From: Cetobacterium ceti
GTDB lineage: Bacteria > Fusobacteriota > Fusobacteriia > Fusobacteriales > Fusobacteriaceae
NCBI RefSeq assembly: GCF_900167275.1
Contig: NZ_FUWX01000007.1
Span: 62,001-126,000 of the forward strand
DNA length: 64,000 nt
Direction: 5' to 3'
The translations under genes and the position numbers were made by a program. The notes beneath the pieces are model-generated. The model saw nothing but the letters and a program-made list of their open reading frames with translations, ran no database searches and was not told where the DNA came from. Of this stretch, positions 9,305-17,579 are shown one piece after another. Position 1 is the stretch's first letter. Each line of letters opens with the position of its first letter.

Positions 9305-10789
9305 GTGTTATTTAATTCTTTAGAATTTTTAATTTATTTTCCAATAGTAGTTTTATTTTATTTTATTTTGCCTTTTAAATATAGGTGGATATGGTTACTT
9401 GTAGCTAGTTATTATTTTTATATGAACTGGAATCCACAGTATGCTATTTTAATGGGAATTTCAACAATAGTAACTTATTTAAGTGGATTATTTATAGAAA
9501 AATCAAATAATATAGCTGATATTTTAAAAAGAGATAAATATAAAAAATTATGTATTATATTTAGTTTTGGAATTAATTTATCAATCTTGTTTTTCTTTAA
9601 ATATTTTAACTTTTTAAGTGAAAATATAAATTATATATTTTCTAAATTTGGGTTAGAGAGGGGAGTTCCTAGATTTGATGTATTATTACCTGTAGGTATA
9701 TCTTTTTATACATTCCAAGCTCTGAGTTATACAATGGATGTGTATAGGGGAGAGATAAAAGCACAAAAAAATTTAGGAAAATATGCTTTATTTGTATCTT
9801 TTTTTCCTCAACTAGTAGCAGGTCCTATTGAAAGATCTACAAATTTATTAAATCAATTGGACAAAAATTATAATTATGATTATGACAGAGTAAAAAATGG
9901 ATTATTACTTATGCTATGGGGATTTTTTAAGAAAATTGTTATAGCAGATAGATTAGCAGTAGTTGTAAATACTGTTTATAATACGCCTGCCCAATATAAA
10001 GGATTTACCTTAATAATAGCATCAATATTTTTTGCCTTTCAAATATACTGTGATTTTTCTTCATATTCAGATATTGCTATTGGAGCTGCAAATGTAATGG
10101 GATATGATTTAATGAAAAATTTTGATAAACCGTATTTTTCAAAATCAATAGCTGAATTTTGGAGGAGATGGCATATATCTTTAGGAACTTGGTTTAGAGA
10201 TTATCTTTATTTTCCATTAGGGGGAAATAGAGTAACAAAGTTGAAAAAGTATAGGAATATTATGATTATATTTCTTGTTAGTGGTCTTTGGCATGGTGCA
10301 AGTTGGAATTTTATAATTTGGGGAGCACTTCACGGAATATATCAACTTATAGGAATGGAGTTAAAACCCATTAGAGATAAAATTATAAAAATATTAAAAA
10401 TAAAAAGAAATGCTTTTAGTCATAGATTATATAGAGTTACAGTGACTTTTATATTAGTTGACTTTGCATGGATTTTCTTTAGAGCCAATTCTTTTAGAGA
10501 GGCAAAATATATTATAAAAAATATATTTGTATATAATCCAGAGATATTTTTTGATGGAACACTTTATAGACTTGGTTTAGATAAAAAAGATTTTATTATA
10601 GCTATAATTATGATAATTTTCTTAAATATTATAAAATTGCTTCAAAGAAATACTTTTATAAAAAAAAGAATTTTAGAATTAAGAACGACATATAGATGGA
10701 TATTATATTATGGAGCTATTTTTATAACAACTATATTAGGCTATTATGGTGATAGTGTAGCTAGTCAATTTATATATTTTCAATTTTAA
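9305..10789 (+). CDS. MBOAT-family polysaccharide O-acyltransferase (AlgI/DltB-like)
   Basis: A 494-aa multi-spanning protein starting at GTG 9305 with AGGGGGG just upstream. The N-terminus (Leu-Phe-Asn-Ser-Leu-Glu-Phe-Leu) is the standard start of AlgI-type proteins. Pro-Val-Gly-Ile-Ser-Phe-Tyr-Thr-Phe-Gln, the Asp-Phe-Ser-Ser-Tyr-Ser-Asp-Ile-Ala-Ile-Gly loop and Gly-Leu-Trp-His-Gly-Ala-Ser-Trp-Asn-Phe, whose His is the family's catalytic residue, are all present. It should pass acyl groups across the membrane to an extracytoplasmic transferase. The next gene encodes a plausible partner, giving an AlgI/AlgJ-like pair that acetylates the polymer. Confidence 0.9.
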   Translation: MLFNSLEFLIYFPIVVLFYFILPFKYRWIWLLVASYYFYMNWNPQYAILMGISTIVTYLSGLFIEKSNNIADILKRDKYKKLCIIFSFGINLSILFFFKYFNFLSENINYIFSKFGLERGVPRFDVLLPVGISFYTFQALSYTMDVYRGEIKAQKNLGKYALFVSFFPQLVAGPIERSTNLLNQLDKNYNYDYDRVKNGLLLMLWGFFKKIVIADRLAVVVNTVYNTPAQYKGFTLIIASIFFAFQIYCDFSSYSDIAIGAANVMGYDLMKNFDKPYFSKSIAEFWRRWHISLGTWFRDYLYFPLGGNRVTKLKKYRNIMIIFLVSGLWHGASWNFIIWGALHGIYQLIGMELKPIRDKIIKILKIKRNAFSHRLYRVTVTFILVDFAWIFFRANSFREAKYIIKNIFVYNPEIFFDGTLYRLGLDKKDFIIAIIMIIFLNIIKLLQRNTFIKKRILELRTTYRWILYYGAIFITTILGYYGDSVASQFIYFQF

Positions 10790-10804
10790 ACAGGAGGATA
10801 TTAA

Positions 10805-12202
10805 GTGAAAAAATATCTTAAGATAATCTCTTTTGTAACAATATTATCATTGGGATTTTATTTCTCTAATATAATATTCAATAGATTAGATAGAAAAACT
10901 TTTAATGTTTTAAATTTTAATAAAGATAAGATAGATTTGATTTTTGTTGGAAGTAGTCATAGCTATTCTTCATTTAATACAAGAATATTTGATAATAAAT
11001 TAAAAATAAACACATATGCTCTTTCAACAGATGCTCAGCCGATGGCAGGTTCATATTATTTATTAAAAGAATTTTATAAGAAAAAAAAGGTAGAAATAGT
11101 TGTATTTGAGTTATATGGATTGTTATTAGAGCCTGAAGAAAGAGGAAGTTATGAGAATATATTCAATTCCTTTCAATTTGGAAAAAATAAACTAGAAGCA
11201 AGTAAAATTTTTAATAAAGAAGAGAGAATAGACTATCTTTTTCCATTATTAAAGTATCATTCGGTATGGAAGGAACCTAGTCAAATTATAAAAAATACAA
11301 TTGCATTATTTTATCCTCCTTATAAGGGATCAATAACTTATTGGGAAGATGCAACTAAATTATTGAATGAAGATAAAGTTAAAAAATATAGGGAAGAAAA
11401 CTTTGAATTAAATATTGACAATGTGAAATATTTAAAAAAGATAAAAAAAGAAGTTGAAAATAATGGAAGTAAATTAATATTCACAGTTGCTCCTGTGATT
11501 GTAAACAAAGGAAATTATAAAGTTTTAAAATTAAAGGAAAAAATAAAAAAAGAAATACCTGATATTGAAATATTAGATTTTAATTCGAATTTAAAAGAGT
11601 TAGGAATAGAAAGATCTGATTTTTTAGATCATGGTCATTTAAATACAAAAGGGAGTACTAAAGTTTCAGAATATTTTGCAAATTATTTGGGGAAAAAATA
11701 TAAGTTTAAAGAAAAAAATTATCAAGAGAAAGAACAGTTAGACTATAATGAAAGATATTTTTATAAGGATCAACTATATCATAGTAAAGGAAAAGAAAAA
11801 ATTCAAATATTAGATAATGAAATTAAAAATATAATAAAAATTTCTAAGAAAAAAAATCTTAATTATATGTTACATTTGCTAGATGGATATAATATAGGAA
11901 TTATAACTAAAGAGGATATAAAGAATTTTTTAATAAGTAAACAACGATTTGACTTATATTTAGAAGTTGATAATTTAGATGAAGTTAAAGAGAATACATA
12001 TGAAATTTTACTATTTCAAAAAGATATTTTAAAAAGAAAAATATTAAAGGGAAATAAAGAAAAATTTTTTTGTGATAAAGATAATAAAAATGTAAAAGTA
12101 GTTCAAAATAATATTTGGAAAATAAATGGAAAAAATTATTTAATTGAAAAAAATATTTTTTTAGATGAAAAAATAGATAAAATAGTGATAAAAAAAATTT
12201 AA
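10805..12202 (+). CDS. SGNH-hydrolase-like O-acetyltransferase partner (AlgJ/AlgX/DltD-like)
   Basis: A 465-aa protein starting at GTG 10805 after CAGGAGG. Residues about 5-22 form one membrane anchor. It has the block-I nucleophile region Val-Gly-Ser-Ser-His-Ser and, near residue 275, Asp-His-Gly-His-Leu-Asn-Thr-Lys-Gly, which fits the Asp-x-x-His of SGNH transferases. Such proteins take the acyl group delivered by an MBOAT protein and put it on the polysaccharide outside the inner membrane. The C-terminal third, after about residue 300, is Lys/Asn-rich and has no motif I recognise. The 16-bp spacing from the MBOAT gene supports a functional pair. Confidence 0.72.
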   Translation: MKKYLKIISFVTILSLGFYFSNIIFNRLDRKTFNVLNFNKDKIDLIFVGSSHSYSSFNTRIFDNKLKINTYALSTDAQPMAGSYYLLKEFYKKKKVEIVVFELYGLLLEPEERGSYENIFNSFQFGKNKLEASKIFNKEERIDYLFPLLKYHSVWKEPSQIIKNTIALFYPPYKGSITYWEDATKLLNEDKVKKYREENFELNIDNVKYLKKIKKEVENNGSKLIFTVAPVIVNKGNYKVLKLKEKIKKEIPDIEILDFNSNLKELGIERSDFLDHGHLNTKGSTKVSEYFANYLGKKYKFKEKNYQEKEQLDYNERYFYKDQLYHSKGKEKIQILDNEIKNIIKISKKKNLNYMLHLLDGYNIGIITKEDIKNFLISKQRFDLYLEVDNLDEVKENTYEILLFQKDILKRKILKGNKEKFFCDKDNKNVKVVQNNIWKINGKNYLIEKNIFLDEKIDKIVIKKI

Positions 12203-12219
12203 ATAAGGGGAAATTAAAA

Positions 12220-13089
12220 ATGAAAAAGGTAACAAAGGCAGTAATACCAGCAGCGGGGTTAGGAACTAGAGTATTACCAGCAACAAAGGCACAACCTAAA
12301 GAAATGTTAGTAATAGTAGATAAACCATCTTTACAATATATAGTTGAAGAATTAGTTCAATCGGGAATAAAAGATATCTTAATAGTAACAGGAAGAAACA
12401 AAAATTCCATAGAAGATCACTTTGATCACTCTTTTGAGTTAGAAGATACATTAGCTAGAAAAGGGAAAAATGACCTTTTAGAAAAGGTTAAAACAATTTA
12501 TGGAATGGCTAATATATATTATGTTCGTCAAAATCATCCTTTAGGTTTAGGTCATGCAATTTTAAAAGCTAAAAGTTTTGTAGGAGAGGATCCCTTTGTA
12601 GTTGCTCTAGGGGATGATATTATGTATAACCCAGAAAAAGAGGTAACTAAACAATTAATTGAAAAATATGAAGAATATAATAGTTCAATAGTTGGAGTTC
12701 AAGAGGTGGATCCTAAAGATGTATCAAAATATGGAGTAATAAAACCTGTAAAAGAACTGGATTCAAAAACAGTATTAATGTGTGATTTTGTGGAAAAACC
12801 AAAATTAGAAGAGGCACCATCTTTAAAAGCTTGTTTAGGAAGATATCTATTAACAAAGGATATATTTGAATATCTTGAAAATACAAAACCTGGGAAGGGT
12901 GGAGAAATTCAACTTACAGATGGAATATTAGCTATGATTAATAGTGGAAAAAATGTCCTAGCTTATAACTTTGAAGGGAAAAGATATGATATAGGAAATA
13001 AACTTGGACTTTTAAAGGCAAATATAGAGTTTGGCCTTAGAAATGATGAAACAGGAGAAGAATTAAAAAAATATTTAAAGTCAATATAA
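12220..13089 (+). CDS. galU: UTP-glucose-1-phosphate uridylyltransferase
   Basis: A 289-aa cytoplasmic enzyme that makes UDP-glucose from UTP and glucose-1-phosphate. The nucleotide-binding Ala-Gly-Leu-Gly-Thr-Arg-Val-Leu-Pro-Ala-Thr-Lys motif is at residues 12-23, and later GalU motifs such as Phe-Val-Glu-Lys-Pro, Gly-Arg-Tyr and Gly-Gly-Glu-Ile-Gln-Leu-Thr-Asp are intact. Length is typical. It is the last gene of the polysaccharide locus and is closed by a strong terminator. Its product feeds Ugd at 5167. Base composition is closer to the core genome than to the variable genes before it. Confidence 0.95.
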   Translation: MKKVTKAVIPAAGLGTRVLPATKAQPKEMLVIVDKPSLQYIVEELVQSGIKDILIVTGRNKNSIEDHFDHSFELEDTLARKGKNDLLEKVKTIYGMANIYYVRQNHPLGLGHAILKAKSFVGEDPFVVALGDDIMYNPEKEVTKQLIEKYEEYNSSIVGVQEVDPKDVSKYGVIKPVKELDSKTVLMCDFVEKPKLEEAPSLKACLGRYLLTKDIFEYLENTKPGKGGEIQLTDGILAMINSGKNVLAYNFEGKRYDIGNKLGLLKANIEFGLRNDETGEELKKYLKSI

Positions 13090-13092
13090 TGA

Positions 13093-13126
13093 AAAAAGTG
13101 AGCTAAACTAAGGCTCACTTTTTCTT
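13093..13126. terminator. Bidirectional intrinsic terminator (galU / POT transporter)
   Basis: AGTGAGC (from 13097) pairs with GCTCACT (13113-13119) around a 9-base loop. Five T follow on the + strand and A residues precede the stem, so it also works on the - strand. It sits between two convergent genes. Confidence 0.88.
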
Positions 13127-13136
13127 ATTTTCTTAA

Positions 13137-14603
13137 TTATTTCCCACTTATATACTTATTAATCTTAGGTACAAATATCCACATTACTATGGCTATTATT
13201 AGGGTGATTACCCCTATTTTTCCAAAGGTATTTGTATATACTGCTAGTGTATGGAACTTATTTACAACTGAAGTTTCAGGTACAGCTGTAAATGAGGCAA
13301 GGATTCCTCCTGTTACTCCTGCTATGGCACTTGTTAAGAACCACATTCCCATAATGAATCCCATTATTCTCTCAGGTACTAACTCAGCTACCATGGCAAC
13401 TCCTAGGGCACTTATTAATAGTTCCCCAGCTGATTGGAAGAAGTAACTTGCCACAATCCAACCAGAAGATACTAAACCTTGACTATCAGCAAAGAACTTA
13501 GCAAAGTAAAGTAGTGAAAAACTAATTCCACATAGGGTCATTCCAAGGGCAAACTTAGATGCCACTGAAAGGTCTCTTCCCTCTAGGCTAAATTTACTAT
13601 AGGCCATTGCAAGTAGTGGACTTAGTAAAATAATCCAAAATGGATTTAAAGATTGGAAAGTTTGAGGATTTATATTAAATCCTAAAATATGGTTATTTAC
13701 ATTGTAAATTGCAAAGAAGTTTAGTGATGTTGGCATCTGTTGATATAGGGTAAAGAATATAATTGCCTCTACCATTAATACAAGGGCTACTAACATCTTC
13801 TTTCTAGAAGCTAAATCCTCTTTCATCATCTCTTTAATAAAAAATCCAACAGTTCCCAAGGTTACTAACCAAAGGAAAGTGTGGGCTACAACTAGGTGTT
13901 GTAGGAAAAATTGGCAAAGGAAACAAACTCCTATAACTGCAATAACAACAACTCCAAGTTTTCCAAGGTGAAGCTTTTCCTCATCTGCTGGAGAACCAAC
14001 ATTTGCAACTGTTTTTCTCATGGCAAAGTAGTTAACTAGGGCTATTATAAGACCTATACCACTTAGTAAAAATGCCTCATTCCAACCAAAGTATTGGGCA
14101 ATAGTTGGTGAAAGAATAAGAGCTATAAATGAACCTATATTTACAGCCATATAATAAAGGGTAAATGCCCCATGAATACGTGGGTCATTTTTCCCATAAC
14201 ATTTTGAAAGTAAGCTCGATGGGTTAGCTTTAAATAACCCGTTTCCAGTACAGATAACTCCCAAGGCCAAGAAAATGGTGCTTGTACTAGAGAATGCCAT
14301 TAGGAAATAACCTATGGCTAATACTATAGTTCCTAAAACGATTGTTCTCTTTGTTCCTAAAATTTTATCTCCTAAAAATCCTCCTGCTACAACTAATCCA
14401 TAAACTAGGGCACTAAAGGCTCCAAAGGTAGCAAAGGACTTTTCTTGACTAAATCCTAAGGCCTCTACAAAGTATCTAGCTAAAATACCCTGAGTGGCGT
14501 AAAATCCGAATCTTTCCCAGAATTCAATAAAGAAAATTAAGTAAAAAGGTTTTGGTTGAGTAAAAATTGACACTTTCTGTTCTTCACTTAAGACTTGTTC
14601 CAT
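13137..14603 (-). CDS. POT/PTR2-family proton-coupled di/tripeptide transporter
   Basis: A 488-aa major-facilitator protein with about 14 hydrophobic segments. The N-terminal Glu-Phe-Trp-Glu-Arg-Phe-Gly-Phe-Tyr is the proton-coupling ExxERF region of POT transporters. Gly-Gly-Phe-Leu-Gly-Asp-Lys and the later Phe-Gln-Ser-Ala-Gly-Glu-Leu-Leu-Ile-Ser match the DtpA/DtpB type. It would import di- and tripeptides across the inner membrane. The gene stands alone. GGAGGATGATAAATTA precedes its ATG, a palindrome overlaps its candidate promoter (14667-14686), and a structured RNA with terminator lies further upstream. With the Opp operon it fits a peptide-fermenting life style. Confidence 0.9.
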   Translation of the reverse strand: MEQVLSEEQKVSIFTQPKPFYLIFFIEFWERFGFYATQGILARYFVEALGFSQEKSFATFGAFSALVYGLVVAGGFLGDKILGTKRTIVLGTIVLAIGYFLMAFSSTSTIFLALGVICTGNGLFKANPSSLLSKCYGKNDPRIHGAFTLYYMAVNIGSFIALILSPTIAQYFGWNEAFLLSGIGLIIALVNYFAMRKTVANVGSPADEEKLHLGKLGVVVIAVIGVCFLCQFFLQHLVVAHTFLWLVTLGTVGFFIKEMMKEDLASRKKMLVALVLMVEAIIFFTLYQQMPTSLNFFAIYNVNNHILGFNINPQTFQSLNPFWIILLSPLLAMAYSKFSLEGRDLSVASKFALGMTLCGISFSLLYFAKFFADSQGLVSSGWIVASYFFQSAGELLISALGVAMVAELVPERIMGFIMGMWFLTSAIAGVTGGILASFTAVPETSVVNKFHTLAVYTNTFGKIGVITLIIAIVMWIFVPKINKYISGK

Positions 14604-14664
14604 TTAATTTATCATCCTCCAATTTAAAATTGATTTATTTAATACAGTTTAAAAACTTATTATA

Positions 14665-14694
14665 TATATACCTGATTTTAGGTATAAAATGCAA
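14665..14694 (-). promoter_or_regulatory. Candidate promoter and operator of the POT transporter gene
   Basis: On the - strand, TTGCAT (14694-14689) and an AT-rich -10 (TATATA, 14670-14665) are 18 bases apart. A perfect inverted repeat, TATACCT-N6-AGGTATA (14667-14686), fills the spacer and touches the -10, as expected for a repressor site. A TATAAT at 14664-14659 is an alternative -10 but with poor spacing. The regulator is unknown. Confidence 0.45.
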
Positions 14695-14739
14695 ATGTTT
14701 TTTTATTTTTTTTAATAAATAAAAATTATTTTCACACTT

Positions 14740-14906
14740 TAATAAAAAAAATACCACAGTTTTAGTACACTGTGGTTTTATGATAAAAGGTCTAGGAGGA
14801 AGGAACATTCATTAAACGTTAAAAAAATATCGATGCTGGGTCAATTTTCTTTTTTGCTGATTTTCTATGGGCACTATAAACTACTAGAAAACTCCTAGAC
14901 CAGTGT
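14740..14906 (-). ncRNA. Structured RNA element with intrinsic terminator upstream of the POT gene
   Basis: Read on the - strand, GGTCTAGGAG (14901-14892) pairs perfectly with CTCCTAGACC (14798-14789), closing a domain of about 113 nt. Inside it are a TTTTCTA/TAGAAAA stem and an AACGTT/AATGTT stem that pairs only on the - strand, through a G-U wobble. Downstream, CTGTGGT ends a 7-bp hairpin (14776-14753) followed by an A and eight U. The layout is that of a riboswitch or attenuator, or of a free-standing small RNA. I found no match to a class I know, including SRP, purine, TPP, glycine and T-box. A good -35 was not visible. Confidence 0.5.
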
Positions 14907-14991
14907 AACAACTTATTCTTGATATAGTTATACTCTGTTTCTTTAAAATAAAATATCCATAAAGTTCATATTTTTTGTGAAATATTTACCA

Positions 14992-15031
14992 AAAGTATAT
15001 TTTATGAGGTATAATAGTAAAAATATACTTT
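14992..15031 (+). promoter_or_regulatory. Inverted repeat around the promoter of the AraC-type regulator
   Basis: AAAGTATATTTT and AAAATATACTTT form an inverted repeat (about 14992-15003 and 15020-15031) flanking TATAAT at 15011-15016. The right arm ends just before the AGGAGG ribosome site. It could be an autoregulatory operator or an mRNA hairpin next to the ribosome site. Confidence 0.4.
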
Positions 15032-15047
15032 CAGGAGGTGTACCACA

Positions 15048-15833
15048 ATGTATCTAAAAAGAGACAGTGAGTTTTTTACCATAGTGCGAGTATCAGGGAA
15101 GGATGTTCCTGAAAAAAGCTTTAGTTATTTTAAGGAAAATAGTATAACCATAAGGATAAATTTCACTGGGGAAGTGTTCTATGAAAATTTAAGGGATATT
15201 TTTTCAGAGGGGGAGATACTTATAAATAAAAACTATAATCTAGGTGAGTATAGGATACTTACACCTAATATAGATTATGTGCTTATAAACCTAAAGGAAA
15301 GTTTCTTAAAAATCCTAGGGGAGATTAACTTTAAAGAGGGGTATATAAACAAACTTCCATGGTTTTTATCAAGGAAGTATCTAGATATTTTAAAGGATTT
15401 TAAAAATTGTCACTTAATTGACTTGGTTCTGTTGAAAATGGTAGGGGAACTACTTTTAGAGCTAGATCAAAGGAGTGACTTTTTTAATTTAGATGAGCAA
15501 TTAAAACTTTTAAGGGATATGGAAAAGTATATTCTTGAAAATATAGAAAATAAAATAACAGTTCACAAGGTGGAAAAGAAATTTCTTTTAAATAAAAACT
15601 CTGTGGTTAGGATATTTCTAGATAATTTTAATATGTACCCTTCTGAATATATTTTAAATAAAAAGTTGGAAACTGTGGCGAAAAAGCTCCTTTTAGGAGA
15701 GGAAAGGGTTTTAGATATTTCTGTGGATTTGGATTTTTCCTCACCGAGTTTTTTGGCTAGAGCCTTTAAGGATAAATATGGATTAACACCTCTACATTTT
15801 AGAAAAAGAAAAAGAATTTCAATTGCTTTTTAA
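15048..15833 (+). CDS. AraC-family transcriptional regulator
   Basis: A 261-aa protein. Residues from about 165 form a double helix-turn-helix of the AraC type, ending in Asp-Lys-Tyr-Gly-Leu-Thr-Pro-Leu-His-Phe-Arg-Lys, the usual end of the second HTH. The N-terminal 160 residues look like a small sensor domain without a motif I can name. CAGGAGG precedes the ATG. It lies 76 bp upstream of the oligopeptide transporter operon on the same strand, so it probably controls that operon, itself, or the peptide transporter on the other side. Its C-terminal half is clearly paralogous to the regulator at 29818-31005, sharing a Pro-Ser-x-Tyr-Ile-Leu-Asn-Lys-Lys-Leu-Glu segment. Confidence 0.8.
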   Translation: MYLKRDSEFFTIVRVSGKDVPEKSFSYFKENSITIRINFTGEVFYENLRDIFSEGEILINKNYNLGEYRILTPNIDYVLINLKESFLKILGEINFKEGYINKLPWFLSRKYLDILKDFKNCHLIDLVLLKMVGELLLELDQRSDFFNLDEQLKLLRDMEKYILENIENKITVHKVEKKFLLNKNSVVRIFLDNFNMYPSEYILNKKLETVAKKLLLGEERVLDISVDLDFSSPSFLARAFKDKYGLTPLHFRKRKRISIAF

Positions 15834-15909
15834 CATTTTTTAGGGTAATACAATAATAGACCAATTATATATTTAGTTAATAGATTTTACTTTAAGAGGG
15901 AGGGATTCA

Positions 15910-17577
15910 ATGAAAAAAGTACTACTTTTATTATCAATGTTATTTCTTTTTGCATGTGGTGGCACAAATGAGGAAACAAAAACAGAGGACACAAAGGTAG
16001 CACAGGAAAAGACAGAAAAACAGGAACTTAATTTATTTTTATCCAATGAGCCAAAAACTCTAGATATTTCTAGAAGTACAGATGTATCATCATCTGAGGT
16101 TTTAGTAATGGTAAATGAGGGGCTAGTTGGAGCAATTGCAGATGAAAATGGAAAGGAAACAATAGTTGGAGCAGGGGCAGAGTCATGGAACACATCTGAA
16201 GATGGACTTACATGGACTTTTAACCTAAGAAAGGATGCCAAATGGGCAGATGGGAAACTAGTTACAGCTAAGGATTACTATTATGGGATTACAAGAACTT
16301 TAGATCCAAAGGTTGGATCGGGATATGCCTTTATACTTTTCCCTATTAAAAATGCTAAAAGCTATAATGATGGGAAAGTTGCCTTGGATGAGGTTGGAAT
16401 AAAAATGAAGGATGACTATACTTTAGAAATCACTTTGGAAAATCCAACACCATACTTTATAGACCTAGCTTACTTTAAGGTTATGTATCCACAAAGACAG
16501 GATGTTGTGGAAAAATATGGAGAGGCCTATGGTTCAGAAGGAAATCAGCTTTTAGGAAATGGACCATATATTTTAAAGGAGTGGGTACACAATAATAAGG
16601 TGGTACTGGAGAAAAATAGCAACTATTGGGACAAGGATTCTTTTAAAATAGATAAGATAAATATGCTAATTGTAGCAGATGAAAATAGTAGAATGAACCT
16701 AATTGCCAGTGGACAGGTGGATATTGGTGCGGCAGATAAGCCTGAGTGGATAAAGCAGTTTATGGACAGTGGAGATTTCTACAACAGTAGAAGATATGCC
16801 CTAGGAACAAATTACAATACTTTTAATACAACAAGTAGATATTTTAAAAATAAAAAAATTAGACAGGCTTTCACAGTGGCTTTAGATAGGGAAGAGATAA
16901 ATAGAGTTATGTTCAATGGAAACTTTGATGGAGCCTATGGATGGGTAAGTAAGGGAATTCAAATAGGACCAGAGGAGTATAGAACTCTTGTTCCTGGACC
17001 TTTAAAGAAGCTAATAGAGGAAAATCCTGATCCAAGAGCACTTTTAGTTGAAGGGCTAAAGGAGCTAGGAGAGGACCCAGATCCAAGTAAAATGACAGTA
17101 ACTTACCTATCGTCAGGAACAAGTAGCTGGTCTAGAAAGTTTAGTGAGCTTTTACAGCAGATGTTAAAGGAGAAGTTAGGGGTAGATTTAAAGGCTGAGT
17201 TTGTAGAGTGGCCAGTTTACCAAAAACGTAATGATGAATTAGATTATGAAATGGGAGGACAATCTTGGATAGGGGACTATAATGACCCAAATACCTTCCT
17301 TGATATGTGGACAAGTTATGCAGGGATAGTTGCCAATGGATGGAAAAATCCTGAGTATGACAGATTATTAGAGGCAGCTGGAAAAACTTCTGATCAGAAG
17401 AAAAGATTAGAGTATTTTAGACAAGCTGAGAATATTTTACTATATGAGGATACAGCTATTTCTCCAACTCTATATAGGGTAAAAAATAGATATATAAGAA
17501 AGTATGTTAAGGGATTTAATCCTACAACAGTAGCACCTTATAACTACAAGGGAGTATATATAGAAGGGAGAAAATAA
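15910..17577 (+). CDS. oppA: Oligopeptide ABC transporter substrate-binding lipoprotein
   Basis: A 555-aa extracytoplasmic solute-binding protein of family 5. The signal peptide ends in a lipobox with the lipidated Cys at residue 16 (Leu-Phe-Ala-Cys). The mature protein carries family-5 landmarks, including an early Pro-Lys-Thr-Leu-Asp segment, Leu-Arg-Lys-Asp-Ala-Lys-Trp-Ala-Asp-Gly and Gly-Asn-Gly-Pro-Tyr. It should capture peptides in the periplasm for the permease below. A GGGAGGG ribosome site precedes the ATG. It begins a five-gene operon with spacings of 2-5 bases. Peptide specificity is inferred from OppD/OppF-like partners; other family-5 ligands are possible. Confidence 0.9.
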   Translation: MKKVLLLLSMLFLFACGGTNEETKTEDTKVAQEKTEKQELNLFLSNEPKTLDISRSTDVSSSEVLVMVNEGLVGAIADENGKETIVGAGAESWNTSEDGLTWTFNLRKDAKWADGKLVTAKDYYYGITRTLDPKVGSGYAFILFPIKNAKSYNDGKVALDEVGIKMKDDYTLEITLENPTPYFIDLAYFKVMYPQRQDVVEKYGEAYGSEGNQLLGNGPYILKEWVHNNKVVLEKNSNYWDKDSFKIDKINMLIVADENSRMNLIASGQVDIGAADKPEWIKQFMDSGDFYNSRRYALGTNYNTFNTTSRYFKNKKIRQAFTVALDREEINRVMFNGNFDGAYGWVSKGIQIGPEEYRTLVPGPLKKLIEENPDPRALLVEGLKELGEDPDPSKMTVTYLSSGTSSWSRKFSELLQQMLKEKLGVDLKAEFVEWPVYQKRNDELDYEMGGQSWIGDYNDPNTFLDMWTSYAGIVANGWKNPEYDRLLEAAGKTSDQKKRLEYFRQAENILLYEDTAISPTLYRVKNRYIRKYVKGFNPTTVAPYNYKGVYIEGRK

Positions 17578-17579
17578 TT

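Noticed and set aside
14785-14905. SRP RNA (GGAAGGAA-like run on the + strand) or a known riboswitch
   Set aside because: The SRP core GGAAGCAGCC is missing, and the purine, TPP, glycine, T-box, SAM and cyclic-di-GMP consensus blocks are not present; the stems also pair better on the - strand.
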